NCBI GenBank assembly: GCA_036503555.1
Contig: DASXWQ010000053.1
Span: 1 to 64,000, forward strand
Source: Actinocatenispora sp036503555
Lineage (GTDB): Bacteria > Actinomycetota > Actinomycetes > Mycobacteriales > Micromonosporaceae
Direction: 5' to 3'
DNA length: 64,000 bases
Part shown: positions 33,863 to 41,957 of the stretch, one piece after another
Layout: the number at the start of each line of letters is the position of its first letter
Numbering within the stretch: the first letter of the stretch is position 1
The notes under the pieces: model-generated
Database searches by the model: none
What the model saw: the letters and a program-made list of their open reading frames with translations, nothing else
Told to the model about the DNA's origin: nothing
Made by a program: the position numbers and the translations under genes

Positions 33863-34192
33863 TCAGAGCCCCTTCGCGTACCCGTCGGGGCCGGGACTGT
33901 AGCCGGCGACCTCGATGCCGGGCCGGCCCTCTGCGAGGACGACGGTGTGCGCGCCGAGGCGGGCGGCGAGCCGTTCGGCGGCGGCGAGCAGCGCGCGTTC
34001 GACGCCGGTCACGCCGTCCGCCGCGACGAGCGGATCGATCCGTACCACCCCGTGCCCGGCCGCGGCGAGGCCGCAGCATCCGACCGGTACGCCCGACCGG
34101 GTGGCCAGCAGGAAGCGGGTGCCGTCGGGTACGTCGCCGAGCAGCGACGCGAGGCGTTCGTCGTCGGTGGCGACCGGGCCGACGTGGATCAT
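33863..34192 (-). CDS. GNAT-like N-acetyltransferase, small
   Basis: A 109-residue protein. RFLLATRSGVPVGCCGLAA, then VRIDPLVAADGVTGVERALLAAAERLA, then AEGRPGIEVAGYSPGPDGYAKGL reads like a minimal GNAT fold (strand, CoA-loop region, helix, GY near the end). The usual Q/RxxGxG/A loop is degenerate, so activity is uncertain. Its ATG overlaps the stop of the nucleotidyltransferase gene (ATGA), so the pair is co-translated. Confidence 0.6.
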   Translation of the reverse strand: MIHVGPVATDDERLASLLGDVPDGTRFLLATRSGVPVGCCGLAAAGHGVVRIDPLVAADGVTGVERALLAAAERLAARLGAHTVVLAEGRPGIEVAGYSPGPDGYAKGL

Positions 34193-34980
34193 CCGAGCGC
34201 CAGCCCCGACTCGACGGCCATGTCGAGGAAGTCGAGCGTGTCGCGGCGCAGCACCTCGGCCGGGCCGTACCGGGAGGGGTGGCCGGCGCGGATGCCGAGG
34301 GCGTCGACGACCAGCGGGTGCCAGCGCCCGCCGAACGCGGACAGCGCGTGCCCGCCGCCGTCGCACTTGGTGGCGAGCCCGCCGAAGGACATCTGCCGGT
34401 GCAGCCGGCTCACCCCGAGCACGGCCCAGCACGCCGCCCACGTGACCTGCTCCGGTGTGGTCTCCGGCGCGGCGGAGTACGTCGCGTGCCAGCCGCGCCA
34501 GTACGACGTGAGGTTGTCGACGGTGAACGCGTGCAGCGCCGGCCAGTCGGTCCAGACGTCCACAGTGGACGACTGCGGCCCGCGGACCGCGACCCCGGCG
34601 GTGGCCAGCTCGTGCCAGGTCACCGGCGACAGCGCGAACCGCGACGCCGGATGGAACTCCCCGGCGAACGAGTCCGGCGCGTCCGCACAGTCGTCGGGCG
34701 CGCCGGCCAGGTCGGCCCAGGTCAGATGGGTACCTTCGAACGCCGGCCGCGGGTACGCCGCCCGTACGGCGGTGTGCGCCGCGGCCAGAGCCGCGAGCCC
34801 GTCGGCGTCCGGGCGTCGGGCCGTGACGGCGACGAAGTCGACGTCGCTGGCGCCGTCGTGGAAGTCGTCCAGCGCGACCGAACCCACCAGGTACAGGCCC
34901 TCGACGAGGCCGGGCGCGGCGTCGTCGACGGTACGCAGGAACGTCTCCGACAGCGCCGCGGCGGGCGTGGGGATCGGCAT
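34189..34980 (-). CDS. Aminoglycoside nucleotidyltransferase-like protein (DUF4111)
   Basis: 263 residues. The N-terminal nucleotidyltransferase core has the motif GSVALDDFHDGASDVDFVAV, with GS and the metal-binding DxD, as in AadA-type enzymes. The C-terminal helical domain (LTSYWRGWHATYSAAPE, VLGVSRLHRQMSFGGLATK) resembles DUF4111. Family members adenylylate streptomycin or spectinomycin; the real substrate is unknown. It is coupled to the small GNAT-like gene, a pairing reminiscent of antibiotic modification. Confidence 0.8.
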   Translation of the reverse strand: MPIPTPAAALSETFLRTVDDAAPGLVEGLYLVGSVALDDFHDGASDVDFVAVTARRPDADGLAALAAAHTAVRAAYPRPAFEGTHLTWADLAGAPDDCADAPDSFAGEFHPASRFALSPVTWHELATAGVAVRGPQSSTVDVWTDWPALHAFTVDNLTSYWRGWHATYSAAPETTPEQVTWAACWAVLGVSRLHRQMSFGGLATKCDGGGHALSAFGGRWHPLVVDALGIRAGHPSRYGPAEVLRRDTLDFLDMAVESGLALG

Positions 34981-35005
34981 CGACCCACCGTACCGGCGTG
35001 CGGGA

Positions 35006-35323
35006 TCAGGTGTGGACGGCGCAGAGGACGATGCGCTCGGTGAACGCGCCGCGCTCGCCGGCCTTCTTCTCCCGCATGCGCTCCAGCTCGCCGGGCGCGG
35101 TTGACAGGTCGGTGGCGAGCGCGCGTACGACCTCGAGGATGTCCACCAGCTCCGCGGGGTTCTCGTCCTCGAGGAACTCGTACACCTCCTCGACGAGCTT
35201 CGCGCGCAGCAGCGCGCGGTACTCCTCCGGGTCGGCGACGCGTGTCTCCGGACGGGCACCGGAAGCTGTCACGATCTCGGGGATCCGGTCACGTACCAGC
35301 TTGTCGTGGCGTTCGGTCGGCAT
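35006..35323 (-). CDS. MazG-like nucleotide pyrophosphohydrolase
   Basis: A 105-residue all-alpha NTP pyrophosphatase relative (annotated as phosphoribosyl-ATP pyrophosphohydrolase-like in many genomes). DKLVRDRIPEIV at the start and KLVEEVYEFLEDENPAELVDILEVVRAL with the ExxE...ExxD metal motif are characteristic. A house-cleaning role is inferred. ATG start; the upstream 120 bases to trpD hold no recognised gene. Confidence 0.85.
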   Translation of the reverse strand: MPTERHDKLVRDRIPEIVTASGARPETRVADPEEYRALLRAKLVEEVYEFLEDENPAELVDILEVVRALATDLSTAPGELERMREKKAGERGAFTERIVLCAVHT

Positions 35324-35443
35324 CGCACCATTTTGCGAGAGACATCGGCGGAACGCCACCGAGGACCGCGCCCGTTCCATCCCACAATGCGGACATTTCT
35401 GCCAGCCGGGGCGGAAAGCGACGTGAAAAACCCTCGTACGTGG

Positions 35444-36490
35444 TCAGGCCGTGGCGACCTGGACCCAGCGATCCAGGGTGGCCGCCGCCGCGCCCGAGTC
35501 GACCGAGGTGGCCGCCGCCGCCAGCCCGTCCGCCAGCGCCTCGGTCAGGTCCCCGGACAGCCCCCGGTACGCCGCGATCGCCGCCGCCGCGTTGATCAGC
35601 ACCGCGTCCCGGACCGGCCCCCGCTCGCCCGCCAGCACCCGCCGCGCCACCGCCGAGTTGTACGCCGCGTCGGCGCCGCGCAGGTCCGCCGGTGTCGCCG
35701 GCGCCACGCCCAGGTCACCGGCGTGCACCACGGTCTCGGTCACCGTGCCGCCCACAGCGACCCACATCCGGGTCGGCGCCGTGGTGGTGAACTCGTCCAG
35801 CCCGTCCTCGCCGCGCAGCACCAGCGCCGAGCAGCCGCGCTCGGCCAGCACCGCGGCGAGCACCGGCGCCATGCGCAGGTCCGCGCAGCCGGCCGCGACC
35901 GACCGCGGCGTCGCCGGGTTCGTCAGCGGGCCCAGGAAGTTGAACACCGTCGGTACGCCGATCTCCCGCCGCGGCGCACCCACGTACCGGTAGCCGGGGT
36001 GGAAGCGGGCGGCGAAGCAGAACCCGATGCCCGCCTCGCGTACGCACCGGGCCACGTCGGCCGGCCCCAGCTCCAGTGGTACGCCGAGGGCCTCCAGCAG
36101 GTCGGCGGAGCCGCAGCGCGAGGACGCGGCGCGGTTGCCGTGCTTCACCACCGGTACGCCGGCGCCGGCCACGATGATCGCGGCCATCGTCGAGATGTTC
36201 ACGGTGTGCGCGCCGTCCCCGCCGGTACCGACGATGTCGGCGGCGTCGGCGAGCTCGCCGGTCCCGGTCAGGTCGAGGCGCTCGGCGTTGTCGAGCATCA
36301 TCTCGACCAGCCCGGCGACCTCGGCGGCCGTCTCGCCCTTGGCCCGCAGCGCGACCGCGAACGCGGCGATCTGTGCGCCCGTCGCGTTGCCGGCCATGAT
36401 CTCGTCCATCGCCCAGGCCGTGTCCTCGGTGGCCAGCGACTCACCGGACAGCAACGCGGACAGCAGTACCGACCAGGTCCGATCGGCCAT
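35444..36490 (-). CDS. trpD: Anthranilate phosphoribosyltransferase
   Basis: A 348-residue enzyme joining anthranilate and PRPP in tryptophan synthesis. The PRPP-binding GTGGDGAHTVNIST, KHGNRAASSRCGSADLLEALG, FCFAARFHPGYRYVGAPRREIG and FNFLGPLTNP are all intact. It stands alone, with no other trp genes here, as in M. tuberculosis, where trpD (Rv2192c) also neighbours ctaE. No trp leader peptide was seen. Confidence 0.95.
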   Translation of the reverse strand: MADRTWSVLLSALLSGESLATEDTAWAMDEIMAGNATGAQIAAFAVALRAKGETAAEVAGLVEMMLDNAERLDLTGTGELADAADIVGTGGDGAHTVNISTMAAIIVAGAGVPVVKHGNRAASSRCGSADLLEALGVPLELGPADVARCVREAGIGFCFAARFHPGYRYVGAPRREIGVPTVFNFLGPLTNPATPRSVAAGCADLRMAPVLAAVLAERGCSALVLRGEDGLDEFTTTAPTRMWVAVGGTVTETVVHAGDLGVAPATPADLRGADAAYNSAVARRVLAGERGPVRDAVLINAAAAIAAYRGLSGDLTEALADGLAAAATSVDSGAAAATLDRWVQVATA

Positions 36491-36501
36491 GTCGGGCCCC
36501 T

Positions 36502-36927
36502 CTAACGGTTCGTGGCGACCCGGCCGTCGCGCTGCTGCCGCAGCAGGTCGGCGAGCGTCTCGGCGGTGGTCACCGGGTCCAGCGGGTGGGCGAGTACGGC
36601 GTCCGCGAGGGACCAGGCGGCGAGCCATCGGTCCGCGTCCCGGCCGACGACGACGACCGTCACCGGCGGGTCGAGGACCTCCTCCTTGACCTGGTGCGCG
36701 ATCCCGATGCCGCCGGCGGGCCAGGCCTCGCCGTCCAGCAGGAGCAGGTCGACGTCGTGCTCGTCGGCGTGCCGGATCACGTCGCGCTGGTCGGCGCACT
36801 CGACGAAGGTGACCGCCAGGTCGGCGGCGGGGCGGGCGCCGATCGCCAGCCGCATCCGCTCCCGGACCTTCTCGTCGTCGCTGTAGAGCAGGACGGTACG
36901 AGTGGTCGGCTGCTGTGCGTTGGCCAT
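36502..36927 (-). CDS. Stand-alone receiver-like protein
   Basis: A 141-residue single REC-like domain without an output domain. The acidic pair is Asp 17-Asp 18, the putative phospho-accepting Asp 65 is in LLLLDGEAWP, and VTVVVVGRDAD gives the following strand; the conserved Thr and Lys of true receivers are not obvious (Gly 94/His 113 regions instead), so phosphorylation is uncertain. It is 11 bases upstream of trpD in the same direction and divergent from ctaE. Function unknown. Confidence 0.75.
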   Translation of the reverse strand: MANAQQPTTRTVLLYSDDEKVRERMRLAIGARPAADLAVTFVECADQRDVIRHADEHDVDLLLLDGEAWPAGGIGIAHQVKEEVLDPPVTVVVVGRDADRWLAAWSLADAVLAHPLDPVTTAETLADLLRQQRDGRVATNR

Positions 36928-37202
36928 GTCTTCGACGCTCCCGCAATATGTGCTGGCCGGACGCCACGGATCGTACTCGCCGACCGGTGTCGCACCGCGC
37001 GCGCCCGCGTTCCCGTGATTTTCGCCCCGCGGCGGTGTGTCCGAGGCAGGCTAGGGGGTACCGACGGGGGCGGATCGGTACGTCGTGGGCGCGTACGGGC
37101 TCAGAACAGGAGGTCCCGCATGGGGACGGACAGCCGCGGTGGGAGTGGCACGACGGCGGCGGGCCAGACCCGGCGGTCGGTGCCGACCTCGGAGGGGCAA
37201 TA

Positions 37203-37811
37203 ATGTCCGGCGTGACTGCGGCCCCCGCTATCGAGCAGAGTCGGATCCACTCGCTGACCAGGCCCAACATGGTCAGCGTAGGCGTGATCGTGTGGCTCTC
37301 CAGCGAGCTCATGTTCTTCGCGGCGCTCTTCGCGATGTACTTCTCGATCCGCGCCGCTGCCCCCGGTCTCTGGGAGCACCACACCCAGACCCTCGACGTC
37401 CCGTACGCGCTGGGCAACACCATCATCCTGGTGTTGTCGTCCGTGACCTGCCAGTTCGGCGTGTTCGCGGCCGAGCGCGGCAACGTCTACGGGCTGCGCC
37501 GGTGGTTCTCGATCACGTTCATCATGGGCCTGGTCTTCGTCCTCGGGCAGCTCAACGAGTACCACAACCTGTACGGCGAGGGCCTCAAGCTCAACACCGA
37601 CGGCTACGGCTCGATGTTCTTCCTGACCACCGGGTTCCACGGCCTGCACGTCACCGGCGGACTGATCGCGTTCCTGATCTACATGATCAGGACCACGCTG
37701 TCGAAGTTCACGCCGGCGCAGGCCACTGCGGCCATCGTGGTGTCGTACTACTGGCACTTCGTCGACGTCGTGTGGATCGCGCTGTTCAGCATGATCTACA
37801 TCCTGAAGTGA
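37203..37811 (+). CDS. ctaE: Cytochrome c oxidase subunit III
   Basis: A 202-residue, five-helix membrane subunit of the aa3 oxidase, typical of actinobacterial CtaE, which lacks the first two helices of mitochondrial COX3. VWLSSELMFFAALFAMYFSIRA, TTGFHGLHVTGGLI and YYWHFVDVVWIALFSMIYIL are conserved. GGAGGGG lies six bases before the ATG. It heads the ctaE-qcrCAB operon. The 275 bases upstream, shared with the receiver-like gene, must hold divergent promoters but no motif stood out. Confidence 0.95.
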   Translation: MSGVTAAPAIEQSRIHSLTRPNMVSVGVIVWLSSELMFFAALFAMYFSIRAAAPGLWEHHTQTLDVPYALGNTIILVLSSVTCQFGVFAAERGNVYGLRRWFSITFIMGLVFVLGQLNEYHNLYGEGLKLNTDGYGSMFFLTTGFHGLHVTGGLIAFLIYMIRTTLSKFTPAQATAAIVVSYYWHFVDVVWIALFSMIYILK

Positions 37812-37893
37812 CGTCGGCGATCGATACCCCAAGTGAATTGACCGGCGCCGGTAAGTACTTCGGCCGGCGTCGCCCGACCCGCAAGGTGAGGCC

Positions 37894-37962
37894 ATGACAG
37901 TGCAACGCGCGGCGGCCTGCTCCGCCCCAGGTGCGGTGCCGACTCCGGAGGCCACCCCATGA
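37894..37962 (+). CDS. 22-codon upstream ORF coupled to qcrC
   Basis: ATG with AAGGTGAGG immediately before it, reading MTVQRAAACSAPGAVPTPEA and two more residues to a TGA that overlaps the qcrC start (ATGA). The product has no recognisable domain. The layout suggests translational coupling or a regulatory leader in the 147-base ctaE-qcrC gap, but it may be incidental. Confidence 0.4.
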   Translation: MTVQRAAACSAPGAVPTPEATP

Positions 37963-38759
37963 CGGCTGCTCGTCAGGATTCGCGTCGTAAGGGCGGGCTC
38001 CGCCGCAAGCTGGGCACGGCGGCCCGGCTCGTCGCCGCGCTGGCGCTCGCCGGCGGGGTGTACACGGCCTTCGCCCCGTCCAGCCAGGCGGACGACACGC
38101 CGAAGCAGCCCCTGTCGGCGGCCGCCCAGCACGGCCAGCAGCTGTACGACACGAGCTGCATCTCGTGCCACGGCCGCAACGCCGAAGGGGTCAAGGACCG
38201 CGGCCCGAGCCTGATCGGCGTCGGGTCGGCGGCCGTCGAGTTCCAGGTGACCACGGGTCGGATGCCGATGGGTCGCCAGGAGGCGCAGGCGCAGCGCAAG
38301 CCGCCGAAGTTCGACGACACCCAGGCCAAGCAGATCGGCCAGTACATCCAGGAGCTGGGTGGCGGGCCGCAGCTGCCCGACGGCAACCTGCGCAAGGGTG
38401 ACCTCGCCGCCGGTGGCGAGCTGTACCGGGTGAACTGCTCGTCCTGCCACGGCTTCTCGGCCGGCGGTGGCGCGCTGTCCTCCGGCAAGTTCGCGCCGAG
38501 CCTGAAGCCGGCCACCGACCGCCAGATCTACGCGGCGATGCTGACCGGCCCGCAGAACATGCCGGTCTTCGGTGACAACCAGCTGACGCCGCAGGAAAAG
38601 ATGGACATCATCGCCTACGTCCAGAACATGAAGTCGGACCAGGACCCGGGCGGCTGGAACATCGGCGCCCTCGGCCCGACGACGGAGGGCCTGGCGATCT
38701 TCCTGATCGGCATCACGTCGCTGCTGTTCGCCACGTTGTGGATTGCGGGGAAGTCATGA
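37959..38759 (+). CDS. qcrC: Cytochrome bc1 complex di-haem cytochrome c subunit
   Basis: A 266-residue QcrC. After a basic N-terminus and signal-anchor helix come two c-haem sites, CISCH (67-71) and CSSCH (160-164), then a C-terminal helix (EGLAIFLIGITSLLFATLWIAG). In actinobacteria this di-haem protein replaces a soluble cytochrome c and wires bc1 directly to the aa3 oxidase. CCGGAGG upstream of the ATG lies inside the 22-codon ORF. The stop overlaps qcrA (ATGA). Confidence 0.96.
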   Translation: MTAARQDSRRKGGLRRKLGTAARLVAALALAGGVYTAFAPSSQADDTPKQPLSAAAQHGQQLYDTSCISCHGRNAEGVKDRGPSLIGVGSAAVEFQVTTGRMPMGRQEAQAQRKPPKFDDTQAKQIGQYIQELGGGPQLPDGNLRKGDLAAGGELYRVNCSSCHGFSAGGGALSSGKFAPSLKPATDRQIYAAMLTGPQNMPVFGDNQLTPQEKMDIIAYVQNMKSDQDPGGWNIGALGPTTEGLAIFLIGITSLLFATLWIAGKS

Positions 38760-39811
38760 GCAGTACGGACACCGAGCGCGAGGCGCCGGAGTTCGACCCG
38801 GACGACCCGAAGCTCACCCGCTTCGACCTGGTACGCGAGGGTGCCCGCCGGGACGGCGTGGAGATCGTGCACTACGAGCCGCGTTTCCAGCAGCCCGGTA
38901 GCAAGGAGGAGAAGCGCGTCGTCCGCTTCGTCGCGCTCTGCTTCGCGATCGTCGGGCTGGCCGCGCTGGCCTTCATCGTCGCGTACGTCGCCTGGCCGTG
39001 GCAGTACAAGGCCGGGTCGAACATCAACAAGTGGTACACCCCGGTGCTGGGCCTGACCCTGGGGCTCGCGCTGCTGTTCATCGGCATCGCGATCATCACC
39101 TGGGCGAAGAAGTTGATGCCCGAGGAGGTCTCGGTGGAGCGCCGGCACGACGGCGCGTCCCCGGACGTCGAGCGCAAGATGACCGCGGCCACCGCGCTGA
39201 GCATGGTGGACGAGCTGGGCATCAAGCGCCGGCCGCTGCTGAAGGGCGCGGTCGCGCTGGGGCTCGCCCCGGTCGGCGTCGCCGCGATCATGCCGCTCGG
39301 TGCCCTGATCAAGAACCACAAGTCGGACCTGCTGACCACGGCGTGGAAGAAGGGTGTCCGGCTCATGCACGACGACGGCACCCTGGTGCGGCCCGAGGAC
39401 GTCAGCGCCGGCGGCCAGATCACGGTGTTCCCGGCGATCCCCGAGGGCAACTCCAACAAGTACGCGGACTCGCCGACGCTGCTGATCCACCTGCGCGCCG
39501 ACGACGCCGCGACCACGCGGGACAACGCGCTGCCGATCAACAAGGGCGCGCAGTGGCAGAACTACGTCGCGTACTCGAAGATCTGCACCCACGCCGGCTG
39601 CCCCGCCAGCCTGTACGAGCAGCAGACCAACCGGCTGCTCTGCCCGTGTCACCAGTCGCAGTTCGACATCACCAACAACGCTCGCCCGATCTTCGGTCCG
39701 GCCACCCGGCGGCTTCCGCAGCTGCCGATTACGGTGGACAATGACGGTTACTTCGTCGCCACCTCGGACTACAAGGTTCCGATCGGTCCGGGCTTCTGGG
39801 AGCGGCCATGA
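38756..39811 (+). CDS. qcrA: Cytochrome bc1 complex Rieske iron-sulfur subunit
   Basis: A 351-residue actinobacterial QcrA, longer than mitochondrial Rieske proteins because of an N-terminal extension with three helices (VVRFVALCFAIVGLAALAFIVAYVA, TPVLGLTLGLALLFIGIAIITW, and the RRPLLKGAVALGLAPVGVAAI anchor). The 2Fe-2S ligands are in CTHAGC (~276) and CPCHQS (~296). ATG start overlapping qcrC by four bases; ErpA is a plausible cluster donor. Confidence 0.96.
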   Translation: MSSTDTEREAPEFDPDDPKLTRFDLVREGARRDGVEIVHYEPRFQQPGSKEEKRVVRFVALCFAIVGLAALAFIVAYVAWPWQYKAGSNINKWYTPVLGLTLGLALLFIGIAIITWAKKLMPEEVSVERRHDGASPDVERKMTAATALSMVDELGIKRRPLLKGAVALGLAPVGVAAIMPLGALIKNHKSDLLTTAWKKGVRLMHDDGTLVRPEDVSAGGQITVFPAIPEGNSNKYADSPTLLIHLRADDAATTRDNALPINKGAQWQNYVAYSKICTHAGCPASLYEQQTNRLLCPCHQSQFDITNNARPIFGPATRRLPQLPITVDNDGYFVATSDYKVPIGPGFWERP

Positions 39812-41415
39812 AGCGTCCGAATTTCAACCCCAAAGAGGCACCCGCGCAGGTCGCCGACTGGGCGGACCAGCGACTGGCCGGTGCGAGCCCGCTGCGCAAG
39901 CTGTTCAACAAGGTCTTCCCGGACCACTGGTCGTTCATGCTGGGCGAGATCGCGCTGTACTCGTTCATCGTCCTGCTGCTGACCGGTACGTTCCTGGCCT
40001 TCTTCTTCACGCCGTCGTCGGCCGAGGTCGTCTACCACGGCTCGTACGTGCCGCTTCAGGGCATCAAGATGTCCCAGGCGTACGCGTCGTCGCTGAACCT
40101 GTCGTTCGACGTACGCGGCGGTCTGGTCCTGCGGCAGATCCACCACTGGGCGGCGCTGCTGTTCATGGCCGCGATCGTGGTGCACATGCTCCGGACCTTC
40201 TTCACCGGCGCGTTCCGGCGCCCGCGTGAGTTGAACTGGATGGTCGGCTTCCTGCTGTTCTGGATCGGTTTCCTGGAGGGCTTCGCCGGCTACTCGCTGC
40301 CGGACGACGCGCTGTCCGGCACCGGCCTGCGCATCGCGGACGCGATCATGCTGTCGATCCCGGTGATCGGCACCTGGGTGTCGTTCGCGGTCTTCGGCGG
40401 TGAGTTCCCGGGCGGGGACCGGATCTTCAGCCTGCTCTACATCGGGCACGTGTTCCTGATTCCGGGCATCATCCTGGCCCTGATCACGGTGCACATGGCG
40501 CTGTTGGTCAAGCAGAAGCACACCCAGTGGCCCGGCCCCGGCCGGACGGAACACAACGTGGTCGGACACCGCATGTTCCCCGGCTTCGCGGCCAAGGGCG
40601 GCGGCTTCTTCATGATCGTGTTCGGGGTGCTGGCGCTGCTCGGCGGCCTCGTCCAGATCAACCCGATCTGGCTGTTCGGCCCGTACAAGGCCGCGGTCGT
40701 GTCGTCGGCCTCGCAGCCCGACTGGTACGTCATGTTCCTGGACGGTTCGACCCGTCTGATGCCGCCGTGGGAGATCCGGATCCACCTGTTCAACCACGGG
40801 TACACGGTGCCGCCGGTCTTCTGGCCGACGGTGGTGCTGCCGGGGATCATGGTGATGTTGGGCCTGCTGTACCCGTTCCTGGAACAGCGGTTCATGAAGG
40901 ACAAGGCGCACCACAACCTGCTCCAGCGGCCACGCGACGTACCACTGCGCGCGGGGCTCGGCGCGATGGCCGTCGCGTTCTGGGTGGTGCTGACGCTGTC
41001 CGGCGGCAACGACGTGATCGCGCAGAAGTTCGACATCAGCCTCAACGCGATGACCTGGGCCGGCCGGATCGGGATCCTCATCATCCCGCCGCTGGCGTAC
41101 TACCTGACGTACCGGCTGTGCCTGGGGCTCCAGCAGCACGACCGGGAGGTCCTGGCCCACGGCGTGGAGACCGGCATCATCAAGCGGCTGCCCAACGGGC
41201 AGTTCGTCGAGGTGCACCAGCCGCTGGCCGAGCCGGACGAGCACGGCCACACGGAGCTGCCGTACCGCGGCTGGGTGGTGCCGAAGAAGATGAACCGGAT
41301 CGGCGCGATCGGCCCGGCGGTGAAGGGGTTCTTCGTCCCGGTGGAGAAGCCGGAGGAGGCCGCACCGGTCTCGCCGGCACCGAAGCGCGAGGAGATCACC
41401 TCCGGCCGGAAGTAG
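39808..41415 (+). CDS. qcrB: Cytochrome bc1 complex cytochrome b subunit
   Basis: A 535-residue QcrB, oxidising menaquinol with two b haems. Helices with paired His ligands include HHWAALLFMAAIVVHMLRTFFTGAFRRPRE and YIGHVFLIPGIILALITVHMALL. The quinol-site PPW..E motif is LMPPWEIRIH, and FEGFAGYSLPDD-type sequence is seen at FLEGFAGYSLPDD. The actinobacterial C-terminal extension follows (YLTYRLCLGLQQHDREVL onward, ~120 residues). The same subunit is the target of Q203 in mycobacteria. Last gene of the operon. Confidence 0.96.
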   Translation: MKRPNFNPKEAPAQVADWADQRLAGASPLRKLFNKVFPDHWSFMLGEIALYSFIVLLLTGTFLAFFFTPSSAEVVYHGSYVPLQGIKMSQAYASSLNLSFDVRGGLVLRQIHHWAALLFMAAIVVHMLRTFFTGAFRRPRELNWMVGFLLFWIGFLEGFAGYSLPDDALSGTGLRIADAIMLSIPVIGTWVSFAVFGGEFPGGDRIFSLLYIGHVFLIPGIILALITVHMALLVKQKHTQWPGPGRTEHNVVGHRMFPGFAAKGGGFFMIVFGVLALLGGLVQINPIWLFGPYKAAVVSSASQPDWYVMFLDGSTRLMPPWEIRIHLFNHGYTVPPVFWPTVVLPGIMVMLGLLYPFLEQRFMKDKAHHNLLQRPRDVPLRAGLGAMAVAFWVVLTLSGGNDVIAQKFDISLNAMTWAGRIGILIIPPLAYYLTYRLCLGLQQHDREVLAHGVETGIIKRLPNGQFVEVHQPLAEPDEHGHTELPYRGWVVPKKMNRIGAIGPAVKGFFVPVEKPEEAAPVSPAPKREEITSGRK

Positions 41416-41427
41416 CCCCGGCCCGAC

Positions 41428-41463
41428 CGACGGGGGCGTCCGCTGATGCGGGCGCCCCCGTCG
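41428..41463 (+). terminator. Terminator after qcrB
   Basis: CGACGGGGGCGTCCGC-TGAT-GCGGGCGCCCCCGTCG: a 16-bp stem with one G-U pair, followed by TTT. Confidence 0.85.
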
Positions 41464-41501
41464 TTTGCGTACGGGAGTGGCCGTCGGGCAGGATCCTGGG
41501 C

Positions 41502-41930
41502 GTGGCGATCGCGCTTCCCGAGACCGAGCTGTGCAGCTTCTGCGGCACCCTCGCCGGCGACTTCCCGTACACGATCCTGGACCGGGACGACGAGGTGGCC
41601 ATCATGGTCACCCGCGAGCAGCGTGGCGTCGGCCACCTGCTCGTCATCCCGGTACGGCACCGTGCCACCGTGCTCGACCTGGCGCCGGCCGAGGCGGCGG
41701 CCGTGATGGCCGGCGTACAGCGGGCGGCGCGGCTGGTGTCGGCGGCGCACGACCCGGACGGCATCTGCGTCTGGCAGAACAACGGCGTACCCGCCCGGCA
41801 GACCGTGCCGCACGTGCACTTCCACGTCGCGGGCACGCTGCCGGGTGGCGGCACCGAGTGGGGCGACGTACCGCGGCTGTCGGTGGCCGAGACCGACGCG
41901 ATCGCGGACGAACTCCGCCCGTACCTGTAG
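41502..41930 (+). CDS. HIT family hydrolase
   Basis: A 142-residue histidine-triad protein; HVHFHV places the triad at His 104, 106 and 108. The N-terminal CSFC (11-14) matches the zinc-binding pair of many HIT proteins. Members hydrolyse nucleotide phosphoramidates, Ap4A or similar. GTG start; no strong ribosome site. Confidence 0.9.
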   Translation: MAIALPETELCSFCGTLAGDFPYTILDRDDEVAIMVTREQRGVGHLLVIPVRHRATVLDLAPAEAAAVMAGVQRAARLVSAAHDPDGICVWQNNGVPARQTVPHVHFHVAGTLPGGGTEWGDVPRLSVAETDAIADELRPYL

Positions 41931-41950
41931 CCGGGCGCCGAGGCCCGGCG
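41931..41950. terminator. Hairpin between convergent HIT and hydrolase genes
   Basis: GCCGGGC-N6-GCCCGGC directly after the HIT stop and eight bases from the hydrolase stop; could serve both. Confidence 0.5.
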
Positions 41951-41957
41951 CTGGTCG

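Noticed and set aside
35324..36500. trp attenuator or T-box for trpD
   Set aside because: No Trp-codon leader peptide and no room upstream: the receiver-like gene ends 11 bases before trpD.
36915..37202. N-terminal extension of ctaE
   Set aside because: The frame is open, but the translation is Arg-rich, antisense to the receiver gene, and the ATG at 37203 has a strong ribosome site and matches family length.
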